From: CAWIHS01 sp963836005
GTDB taxonomy: Bacteria > Pseudomonadota > Gammaproteobacteria > GRL18
Assembly (NCBI GenBank): GCA_963836005.1
Contig: CAWIHS010000001.1
Span: forward strand, 868,001 to 932,000
Reading direction: 5' to 3'
Length of the DNA: 64,000 nucleotides
The translations under genes were made by a program, and so were the position numbers. Below the pieces are notes generated by a model. The model was not told where the DNA came from. It made no database searches and was given only the letters and a program-made list of their open reading frames with translations. Below, in pieces: positions 56,757 to 64,000 of this stretch; position 1 is the first letter of the stretch; each line of letters begins with the position of its first letter.

Positions 56757-56978
56757 GTAACTATTCAGCGTACTTTGAAAAACGTCATTGATACCAGGAA
56801 TTTGTTGACCCACATGGATGTGGGAAATGCAGGTTATGCATGGAGCTATTACCTGCCCAGAAGACGCCGTAAATGCGTCCATGCAGGCTTTATATAGCAT
56901 CCATGCTATATAAACTTCTTTCACAAACACCTGATATCAATAATTTGCGAGTTAATAAAAACACGCTGAATAGTTACC
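56757..56978. repeat. modular palindromic repeat with GTAACTATTCAGCGT ends, full copy
   Basis: The two ends are inverted repeats (GTAACTATTCAGCGT at left, ACGCTGAATAGTTAC at right), each with an inner TTGATAYCAGG block. Perfect palindromes lie at 56809-56824 (CCCACATGGATGTGGG) and 56891-56912 (TATATAGCATCCATGCTATA plus TA). Both carry the CATGGATG core on one strand. A further stem GACGC...GCGTC lies near 56862. It separates the truncated araC from the decayed IS4 copy. Confidence 0.75.
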
Positions 56979-58125
56979 TCTGACGTATTATGGTTAATTG
57001 AGATATCGTATGAATGGCACATTTGCATGGCGATATAAATATTAGATAGCACCGTTTTATGCCTCGTTGTATTTGCTTGTAGTTGATAGTGATATTTTTT
57101 ATCCACTGCCACTTTGCCAATGCACCATAATAAAAACTGCGTTAGCGCAGCAATCAAAAGTAAGTTGTCGTAGCGTTTGGCTGATTTTGACTTCGCTTGA
57201 GCCAAGCCTATTCCATACTGCTGATTTTTAGTATCCCGAAATCCTTCCTCAATTTGCCTGCGCTGACGATATATTTTTACGACTTGTTTAGGGCTACGAT
57301 AGGCTTCTGGTAAATGAGAAACGAGTAGCCAGGGCTGTTTAGCCTTTCGTGAATAGTAAAGGCTTTTGGTATCTTGCGAGATACCGCCACGCTTTTTCTT
57401 TTTGTGCTTACCTTTTTCTGTACCATGATACAAAACGCCCTGGCATGAAAAATTTGTACTTTTGCTATACCACACTGTACCCAATCCTGTCGGTTTTGTA
57501 GTCGCTTTTTTCATGATAGAAGTGCAACCTTTAAAAACTTTACCATTCAGTGATAACTGCACATTGCCACCAACACGGCCTACCCAATACCAACCCTTTG
57601 ATTCTATGGTTTCAAACCAGGGTGTTTTAAAAATAGCATCAGATAATATGATAGGTTGACATCCATCAGGCAGTATTTGTTCTAACTCATCCAGAAAATG
57701 ATCATGCACCTGAGTATTGTTGAGTTTCTTTTCTTCAAAACATTGTTCATAAATGGTTAACGATCGTCCACCCATTGGAATGGATATTCTCAGTAGCTGA
57801 AAAATCTCATTGCCGGGAATGGGCGACCAATCCGCTATTAATATCGGATAATTTTGTGGGCCTATTAAATGAGCTGCTAAGCATTGATAGACATCTTTGC
57901 GTTCTTTATGTCAATGTTTATTACCTATCAGCCTGTCCATTCATTTAATATCATGTTTGGTTTTGTCTTTGAAAAAGACTTTAAGTTTCTTCCCAATCCG
58001 GTAACAGTAACCTGGTGCTCTGTCACTGCAGATGATACACCTGCCATTACAGCGTTTAATCTTATTTCATGCATATCAGGACATGCAGTTGTTAAGTTTT
58101 AATGTAATAATTTAATGGCTTTCAT
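56964..58125 (-). pseudogene. decayed IS4-family transposase
   Basis: A start ATG at 58125 (AGGAAAAAG upstream) reads MKAIKLLH and then TAA. Beyond it come IRLNAVMAGVSSAVTEHQ and VTVTGLGRNLKSFSKTKP, a frame change, then MDRLIGNKH flanked by two TGA codons. A long frame follows with LIADWSPIPGNEIFQLL, ILSDAIFKTPWFETI and the YRQRRQIEEGFRDTKNQQYG (Y-R-E-K) signature. At least three stops and one frameshift make it inactive. Its 3' end runs into the repeat end GTAACTATTCAG. Confidence 0.8.
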
Positions 58126-58224
58126 CGTGTTCTTTTTCCTATAAGTTTGTGGTGAACACATTTGATCATAGAACACGATGAAAGTCGATCAATTTCCTAA
58201 ATTACAGTGGGTTATCATAATAAT

Positions 58225-58385
58225 TCGTAACTTCTCAATAAGTCCATGCAGTTTAAGTTCCTTCCCCCTGACAGGGGGAAGGCCAGGATGGGGGTTGTGT
58301 CTATAATCAAACACTTAACCCCCACCCTAACCCTCCCCCTGATATGGGGAGGGGATCTTGCACGGACTTATTGAGATGTTACAAT
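58225..58385. repeat. inverted-repeat miniature element
   Basis: The outer arms are inverted: GTAACTTCTCAATAAGTCCA at the left and, on the other strand, GTAACATCTCAATAAGTCCG at the right. Inside lie TTCCCCCTGACAGGGGGAAG and its partner CCCTCCCCCTGATATGGGGA, around a GGGGGTT/AACCCCC pair. The whole unit can fold into a branched stem. Non-coding. Confidence 0.65.
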
Positions 58386-58410
58386 AATTCGTGGGGATAA
58401 CTCAGTACTT

Positions 58411-58540
58411 AAGGAGAATCGGATATTTGTGCAAGACAGATGACTGCTCCTGCATCATCTGCATTTTCCACTTCCATGTGGGTCAACAAATACCCGATTC
58501 TTTATCCACATTTTTGCTTAAGAACTAACCTATGAATGAT
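58411..58540. repeat. modular palindromic repeat, short full copy
   Basis: Begins CAGTACTTAAGGAGAATCGG, has the shared ACAGATGACTGCTCCTGC module, then CATGTGGGTCAACAAATACC and GATTCTTTATCC, and ends TTGCTTAAGAACTAACC. The CTTAAG ends are inverted. It lacks a complete CATGGATG palindrome. Directly upstream of the small-ORF locus. Confidence 0.65.
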
Positions 58541-58619
58541 GACAAATGATTGAAAATGCTGCAAAAGAAAAATCATACTTTTTATTTTGCATTGCATAAT
58601 TTAGTCAGGAGGGCTATTT

Positions 58620-58721
58620 ATGGATGGAAACCAGGAAGATAAGAACGATGACAAGGATTCAATGACAACTAAAGGTCGATGCTGTAAAATCGGCTTTTGC
58701 ATATCCGGAACAAACTCTTAA
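58620..58721 (+). CDS. 33-residue Cys-containing peptide, possible precursor
   Basis: Too short for routine calling, but AGGAGGG (58607-58613) lies six bases before the ATG, about as strong a ribosome site as any in the window. The peptide has an acidic, Asp/Lys-rich first half (MDGNQEDKNDDKDS) and a basic, cysteine-containing second half (TKGRCCKIGFCISGTNS, Cys21, Cys22, Cys27). This leader-plus-core look recalls RiPP precursors. It stands 49 bp upstream of the 624-residue gene. Function is inferred only from layout. Confidence 0.5.
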   Translation: MDGNQEDKNDDKDSMTTKGRCCKIGFCISGTNS

Positions 58722-58770
58722 CTCCACAGATCAGTGTCTTTACAACAGCACCGTTATAACCTGAAAATAT

Positions 58771-60645
58771 ATGGTTAGTAGAAGTAAAACCCCTGCCGAC
58801 GAGGGATATTATAATCCTCAGCCCGACAATCCTATACTCACACTTGACGATCTGAGGTCAATCTTAACCCGGATAAACAAAGCCGGTGATGCCTTCCTGG
58901 ATTATTTACTGCAGGGCGACTATTATTCCGGCAAGCAGATCTGGGTCAACGATGATCCTGCAGTGAGGCAGATCTATGAAAATATTTTGAGTGGAAATCC
59001 TCATTTGCACAGTGACAGTCCCTTCAACCCATACTTCAACAGGGAAAAAGTGAAACAACCTGGGGAAAATCTCATTCTGCTCACAAGAATGTGCAATGCA
59101 CAATCAGCACATCGTGCCATATTGAAAGAACATCAGTTAAACGTTGCTTCTGGCAGGAAACAAAAGAGAGCCTTATTTTGCGGAGGGCCAGCGCCAAAAA
59201 TCGCGTCATTGTTACTCGCACTAAATACCAGAAACAACACCAACACTTCGGTCAGCTTTCTGTTTGATGGTCCGGAACAATCCAATGAAAGCGGATCTGC
59301 GAGTTATGAGCATATCAATCATGCTAACGCATTAAATGCTGAGCATGATAATACCGCACTGGGTATATTACCCCATGTCTTGAAGACAGCTATATTCGGA
59401 GAACCCGACGCAAAAACAGTGCTGCAACCTGATTTCAAGCGTGTCGATCTGTGGCCATCAGCTGCACGCCTAATAGATGTTCCCATTTATCTGAAATATG
59501 AGATTCATGGTATTGTGCAGAGATTAAAAAAATTGCTGGGGTTAAGAAATGACCATGACAAGAGCCGCCTTGCCAGCAAACACTCTACCCATGTGCTTGA
59601 TTATATCGAAACCAAAACCGGCGTAAAGTTAAGACTCAAATCCAGCTCTCCCCGTGCATTGTTCGTCACTTCCAGTCAGTCCCAACATAGTGCGTCATTA
59701 AAGGAAAATATGCATTTGAGACATTCGCTGGATCTGCATCCTCAGAAATTATCTGCACGGGAAATTGAGCGATATTTCGGCCCATCAACGTTAAAAAACA
59801 TCTGCTCGGTAGATATCTTTTTTGAAAATAATTGTTTAACTCACGGTTTCGATAAACAGATCAGGAAAATAGCTCAACAATTGCCAATAGACTATCGTGA
59901 ACGAGTTAGAATTAAAGAAATTTTTATCGACGAAGCAGAAGATACCAATAAACAATCGGCAGTCGTAGGCGTACTTTTGTACGATCAGGAAAAGAAAAAT
60001 GAAACCTTCTTGCCGACAGATTATCTTGGACTGTCCCTGGGGGCCTCTGCAACCTATAAATACCAATCCAGTTCTGCACCCGGCTATTATGACTGGCGGA
60101 CAAAGATGTTGGGACAACCGGTGCCGCATCAAACCATTGCCACTGGTTTTTCCGGGCAAATTCTGTTTAAAATTACAGATTCGGCAAAGTTCACGGAACT
60201 ACCTCATACCGGATTAAAACAAACCCATTTCGTAGAAATGGGACGGCATGGTAATTACTTACTGGTTAAACTCACCTCGGGTGGTAATATTGGCTTGTCA
60301 ACTTACAGCAGAAGTTACCCAATCAGCGCCCTGGCCGGGATGTTGAGAGTCCTGACGCCAGACTGCGGCCTGGAGTATGTGGACACTGTGTGCGCCTGGC
60401 CCTGTGTCCGGGGAGTAAATGGTACCAATAACGGTGAAATCGTACACATAACTGACAATATGGTCGTGCGCTTTGGCGAAGGCGGCACAGGCATGTCAAA
60501 AATGGGTTCAAACGCTCAGACCATGCTGGACCTGCTGGGTCTGGACAGCGGCCTGGAAGGCAGCGCGAGCACTGATCCAGTCTTGTATAAACACACCATA
60601 ATCGACAACAGAAAGAAAACCGGGAAATGGTTGCGTGGAAAATAG
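58771..60645 (+). CDS. 624-residue protein, possible FAD-dependent oxidoreductase
   Basis: No signal peptide or membrane helices. RALFCGGPAPKIASLLLALN (about residue 133) looks like a Rossmann beta-alpha-beta entry, with GGP in place of the usual GxGxxG. Near the C-terminus, CAWPCVRGVNGTNNG and VVRFGEGGTGMSKMG resemble the FAD-contacting end of DAO-type oxidoreductases. The 130 residues before the Rossmann-like segment match nothing I know. Between the Cys-containing peptide ORF and the CphA-like ligase, it may modify a peptide or supply an amino acid. The family call is tentative; the gene itself is certain. Confidence 0.6.
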   Translation: MVSRSKTPADEGYYNPQPDNPILTLDDLRSILTRINKAGDAFLDYLLQGDYYSGKQIWVNDDPAVRQIYENILSGNPHLHSDSPFNPYFNREKVKQPGENLILLTRMCNAQSAHRAILKEHQLNVASGRKQKRALFCGGPAPKIASLLLALNTRNNTNTSVSFLFDGPEQSNESGSASYEHINHANALNAEHDNTALGILPHVLKTAIFGEPDAKTVLQPDFKRVDLWPSAARLIDVPIYLKYEIHGIVQRLKKLLGLRNDHDKSRLASKHSTHVLDYIETKTGVKLRLKSSSPRALFVTSSQSQHSASLKENMHLRHSLDLHPQKLSAREIERYFGPSTLKNICSVDIFFENNCLTHGFDKQIRKIAQQLPIDYRERVRIKEIFIDEAEDTNKQSAVVGVLLYDQEKKNETFLPTDYLGLSLGASATYKYQSSSAPGYYDWRTKMLGQPVPHQTIATGFSGQILFKITDSAKFTELPHTGLKQTHFVEMGRHGNYLLVKLTSGGNIGLSTYSRSYPISALAGMLRVLTPDCGLEYVDTVCAWPCVRGVNGTNNGEIVHITDNMVVRFGEGGTGMSKMGSNAQTMLDLLGLDSGLEGSASTDPVLYKHTIIDNRKKTGKWLRGK

Positions 60646-60730
60646 AAACCGTCTGATCATATTCACCGCTATGTGTCCGACCACTTTTACCTTTTTATCC
60701 ACTCAATGAACTGAATAATTGGAAATCCCA

Positions 60731-63436
60731 ATGCCTTATCACCTGAATACTACCAAAGTTTTCTATGCAAATTCCAGCTTTGCTCCGGTTGCAGTAGTGC
60801 AGCTGGATATGGAGATCCTGCCAGGAAAATCTGCCGAATTTAACCACACAGCGATTAACGCCGGACTTTTTCAGATCAGTTCAGGTAGCTCAGGCGGGCC
60901 GTTGTCACTTTTTGACGCTGGATCAGCTGCAGCAATTTACACTGCTCTAGTGTTAGAGCTGCAGCGTTATGCCGGACACTCGGTGCAATATTCCCGGCTG
61001 CAGACCAGTGAAGTCGCGTCCGAATTTCGAGCGTTCATTGAATATGAAGAACAGGCAACAGCCCTGTATGCCGCGGAACTGGCGACTGAACTGCTCAACG
61101 CCATCATGGTCAGCAAAGACAATGCAGGATTAGAGTCTCTTGCCTCACTGCAGCTGTCTCTTGATGAGTATGTGAGCTATGCTGCTGCACGCTGCCTGGA
61201 TCCGAATTCACGCTTGTTGATGCAGGCAGCCGAACGCCTGCATATACCCCTGATACGTCTGGATCAGCCTCCTTATGGAAAGCCACCGCCGGAAGATGTA
61301 ATACAAAACGGCCGGCTTCAATTTGGCTGGGGGATCTACAAACAACGCTGTATAAGTTCCATAGCAGAAACATTAACCACAGTGGAAACTCTGCATCAGA
61401 CTTGCGATCTGGCTCAACTATTACCACGGCTGCAAAATACCGATATCCCTCTGGCTAATCAGGATCTTGAGTTTATCAACCGCAATCAGCCAAGGCGTGC
61501 CCAGCGTTCAGCCCGGCGTATTGGCTACCCGGTAACACTCAGGCCTAGAGTGAAGCATCTGTTTCAGTATCGGTTAGCCGAAGATCATTTATTTGGCCCT
61601 TTGCATACTGACGAACAGGTTGGACTGGTGGTAAACCATCTCAGAGAAAATGCTGGCCAGGATGTCTGGGTAGAATCCCATGTTACGGGAGGCCATTACC
61701 GTTTTCTGATTTTGAATAACGAAGTCCTTTCAATAGTTCAATGCACTGCCCCAACGCTTAGTGGAGATGGCGTACACAGCATTACCGAATTGGCCAGAAA
61801 TCAGGCCGACGCTGCGACTGATGCAGTGTCACGACGAAGCTGGTACAGCCTGTCAGAGGGTGACGAAGACGTGCTCTGCCGACTCCAGCTGGCAGCTATG
61901 AATCTGCACAGCATTCCGGCAGCAGGAACCAGGATTGTCCTGCGTGCAACGGGCACGCCTTACAATGGCGGCAATTTAAAGAACGTGACCCCAGCAGTGC
62001 CCGCCAAATTCAATACCCTGGCAATTCAGGCTGCTGAAGCATCAGGGATTGGACATCTGGCCGAGATAGCGCTGATTATCGATGATCTGTCAGGGCCGGC
62101 TCAAATGCCTAACTGTACGGTAACAGATGTTTCGCCGACCCCAGATCTGCAATTGCATGATCACTTATCAGCAGATGAAGCATATCACATCGGAGACAGA
62201 TACCTGATGCAACTATTTCCGGCAGGCCATCCATCACGCATTCCGACCGTGGCGGTGACCGGCACCAACGGCAAAACCACGACCTGCCGTATGGTGACCC
62301 ACGTACTGCAGGCATCAGGCCAGACAGTAGGCCTGGCCTGCTCAGATGGTATTTACCTTGACGGTAAGCTGTTGAGTGCGGGAGATGAGTCCGGGATATG
62401 GGGTGCCAATGATGTGCTGATGGATCCTCATATGCAAGCTGCAGTACTGGAGACAGCCCGGGGCGGAATGGTGAGGTATGGGATCGCATTCGATCGCTGT
62501 GAAGTCGGCGCCTGCCTGAATATAGCAAATGATCATCTGGGACAGGAAGGGATAGAAACACTGGATGAACTGGCGGCACTCAAGCGGCAGGTGATCGAGC
62601 GAGCCATCGGAGTAGCAGTACTGAACGCAGAAGACCCGCGATGCCTGGCCATGCGTGAACATACTGCTGCCCAGGCAGTGATACTGGTAGCAAACAGCGT
62701 TGAACATGCGGCTATAGAAGCTCATTGCCAGGCTGGGGGAAGAGCGGTTGTCATCGACACTGCTGTCGGGGTATCTAAGATTGCAGTAGCTAACACCGGA
62801 CAACCTCTTAACACCCTCATAGCGATAGAGGATATACCTGCCACCCTTAGAGGTGCCGCCTACCATAATGTGTATAATGCCATGTTTGCTGTCGGCATAT
62901 GCCTCGGGCTTGGCATCAGCCAGGAACACATCATTGCCGGGTTAAAGGGATTTGAAATGGGCATTGATTCCACCCCGGGTCGGCTGAATGAAATACAGGG
63001 TTTTCCTTTTAAGGTTCTGGTTGATGCAGCACATAATGTGCATGGATATCATGCATTAGTTCAATTTATCCATCAATTGCCGGTCGATGGAAAAAAGATC
63101 ATCGTATTTGGTGCAAGAGGTTCATTAACTGATAGTACTATTCGAGAAATTGCAGCAGTCGCGGCGGGTAATTTTGACCGCTATATATTGAAAAACTACC
63201 AGCAGCATGACCTCCGTGGACGCTCCTATGCGGAAGTGCCGGAGATGTTAAAGCAGGAACTGATTACACAGGGTGTATCCGCACAACATATCAAAATGGA
63301 ACCGGACATCCTGGCCTCAGTGGATTGCGGGCTGGAGCAGGCGAAAGAAGGAGATTTATTAATCATCCTGGTAAGAGCTGCTGGTAATGAAAAATTACAG
63401 GTGATCAAGAAGCTGAAAGAGACTGCATCCAATTGA
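60731..63436 (+). CDS. cyanophycin-synthetase-like ATP-grasp/Mur ligase
   Basis: 901 residues from ATG 60731 (GGAAA eight bases upstream; TTG 60719 is the alternative). It follows the CphA plan: an N-terminal domain, an ATP-grasp-like domain (about 255-470) and a Mur-ligase domain (about 490-895). The Mur half is well preserved, with P-loop TGTNGKTTT (about 510), ETARGGMVRYGIAFD, NIANDHLGQEG, STPGRLNEI and DAAHNVHGY (Asp765). In the ATP-grasp half only RIGYPVTLRP, GGHYRFLIL, LSGDGVHSI and GGNLKNVTP remain, and the usual glycine loop and metal-binding E-x-N near the end are not evident. It may add only one kind of residue. Confidence 0.8.
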   Translation: MPYHLNTTKVFYANSSFAPVAVVQLDMEILPGKSAEFNHTAINAGLFQISSGSSGGPLSLFDAGSAAAIYTALVLELQRYAGHSVQYSRLQTSEVASEFRAFIEYEEQATALYAAELATELLNAIMVSKDNAGLESLASLQLSLDEYVSYAAARCLDPNSRLLMQAAERLHIPLIRLDQPPYGKPPPEDVIQNGRLQFGWGIYKQRCISSIAETLTTVETLHQTCDLAQLLPRLQNTDIPLANQDLEFINRNQPRRAQRSARRIGYPVTLRPRVKHLFQYRLAEDHLFGPLHTDEQVGLVVNHLRENAGQDVWVESHVTGGHYRFLILNNEVLSIVQCTAPTLSGDGVHSITELARNQADAATDAVSRRSWYSLSEGDEDVLCRLQLAAMNLHSIPAAGTRIVLRATGTPYNGGNLKNVTPAVPAKFNTLAIQAAEASGIGHLAEIALIIDDLSGPAQMPNCTVTDVSPTPDLQLHDHLSADEAYHIGDRYLMQLFPAGHPSRIPTVAVTGTNGKTTTCRMVTHVLQASGQTVGLACSDGIYLDGKLLSAGDESGIWGANDVLMDPHMQAAVLETARGGMVRYGIAFDRCEVGACLNIANDHLGQEGIETLDELAALKRQVIERAIGVAVLNAEDPRCLAMREHTAAQAVILVANSVEHAAIEAHCQAGGRAVVIDTAVGVSKIAVANTGQPLNTLIAIEDIPATLRGAAYHNVYNAMFAVGICLGLGISQEHIIAGLKGFEMGIDSTPGRLNEIQGFPFKVLVDAAHNVHGYHALVQFIHQLPVDGKKIIVFGARGSLTDSTIREIAAVAAGNFDRYILKNYQQHDLRGRSYAEVPEMLKQELITQGVSAQHIKMEPDILASVDCGLEQAKEGDLLIILVRAAGNEKLQVIKKLKETASN

Positions 63437-63490
63437 TTGTTGCATTTCCTCACACAGCAGGTGTATTAGCTCAAGCACAGCAACAATTTT

Positions 63491-63826
63491 TTACAGTTGA
63501 TTATTAGCAACAGTGTCCTGTTGAATCGACATATTTTTCTTCATTCGAGAATTCAACAGTTTTTTTCGCTCATGAGTAAAAAACCACCATGGCTGGGCAT
63601 CACTACCTTCCATAAAGCGAATAACCGACATAAATACATCAATAATGCAAGGGTCCTGTTTTTTACCCGTGAATAAGCAAAGATCATCGTACATTTTAAA
63701 CGGGTCTTTGCCTATCAGCTTGCGTGGATGTTTTATGTCCAGTAAATTAAGAGCATCTTCCATTGCTTTCCCAATATTAGGAAGTGCTGTAAGTTGTGAA
63801 ACAGTATCCCGGTTCGGATTCTTCAT
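63491..63826 (-). CDS. helix-hairpin-helix protein of the Cdd1 (pathogenicity locus) type
   Basis: 111 residues. The first part is a helix-hairpin-helix (LTALPNIGKAMEDALNLLDI, KHPRKLIGKDPFKMYDDLC) that could bind DNA non-specifically. It is followed by DPCIIDVFMSVIRFMEG and AQPWWFFTHERK, as in Cdd1/pathogenicity-locus proteins. Molecular role unknown. Convergent with the CphA-like gene, with 54 bp between. Confidence 0.75.
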   Translation of the reverse strand: MKNPNRDTVSQLTALPNIGKAMEDALNLLDIKHPRKLIGKDPFKMYDDLCLFTGKKQDPCIIDVFMSVIRFMEGSDAQPWWFFTHERKKLLNSRMKKNMSIQQDTVANNQL

Positions 63827-63911
63827 TTATTGCATGTTCAGCTTATTTTGCATGGTCAGCTAAAATGCTGACATTTAAATCTCATATTTCATAAAACCAT
63901 AGGCTGTTTAA

Positions 63912-64000
63912 ATGTCTGTTGAGCCAGGTCGAACTCACCGGTTAGGATCTTTTGTATCTGCAATTTTACGCACTGAAATCGCTTATGACCTGCACACTGT
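63912..64000 (+). CDS. start of an unidentified ORF, runs off the window
   Basis: ATG at 63912 opens a frame that continues to the last base (MSVEPGRTHRLGSFV and on). No strong ribosome site is seen. Too short to identify. Confidence 0.3.
   Translation, partial: MSVEPGRTHRLGSFVSAILRTEIAYDLHT

Noticed and set aside
57884..58102. 72-codon plus-strand frame
   Set aside because: It is antisense to the decayed IS4 transposase, whose true frames explain the sequence.
58607..58721. Lanthipeptide or methanobactin assignment of the 33-residue peptide
   Set aside because: No LanB/C/M, MbnB/C or radical SAM enzyme is nearby; only a general precursor-like layout is supported.

Overview
The window looks like a chromosomal segment of a free-living Gammaproteobacterium, possibly a respiratory or sulfur-cycle type. 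The evidence is a NapC/NirT-type tetraheme cytochrome, a bacteriohemerythrin, a RelA with the EXDD signature, a BaeSR/Spy envelope-stress set, an oxoglutarate dehydrogenase operon in the order sucA-sucB-lpdA, and proteobacterial purL, rhlE and ettA. No rRNA or tRNA gene was recognised. The species cannot be named from the sequence alone.

Layout. 1-13.4 kb is mostly ordinary chromosome: a partial cytochrome c, three related two-segment membrane mini-proteins, a papain-like peptidase fused to an alpha/beta hydrolase, relA, hemerythrin, a ChrR-like double cupin, and a minus-strand run of an M16 peptidase, a YciC-like membrane protein and a TPR protein. 13.5-30.2 kb holds a miniature repeat element, sucAB-lpdA, purL, a double-thioredoxin periplasmic protein, a histone-deacetylase-like enzyme, a Sel1-like protein, rhlE, DUF1499, a macro-domain protein and DUF2237.

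30.4-45.5 kb begins the accessory part. A complete type I Wadjet/MksBEF-G anti-plasmid operon (jetA-B-C-D, 31349-38153) converges on a block of unknown genes around a 1429-residue multi-pass membrane protein. A three-gene lipoprotein operon of unknown function and a 5'-truncated SpoIIAA-like gene follow.

45.6-58.6 kb is a graveyard of mobile and decayed DNA. It holds an IS1595 element, an ettA copy broken by two frameshifts next to its ABC signature motifs, an intact parD beside a parE with an in-frame amber codon, a chimeric transposase ORF joined to a duplicated 117-bp flank, a decayed IS4-family copy, and several copies of a modular palindromic repeat. Perfect palindromes with core CATGGATG and variable arms recur inside that repeat. 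The spy/baeS/baeR envelope-stress module lies here, bracketed by a 57-bp inverted repeat.

58.6-63.5 kb is the most intriguing locus. A 33-codon cysteine-containing ORF with a near-perfect Shine-Dalgarno precedes a 624-residue protein with oxidoreductase-like features and a 901-residue cyanophycin-synthetase-like ligase. The ligase has an intact Mur-ligase half and an apparently eroded ATP-grasp half. This could be a peptide-modifying or amino-acid-ligating pathway not matching anything I can name. The window ends with an HHH/Cdd1-like gene and the start of an unidentified plus-strand ORF.
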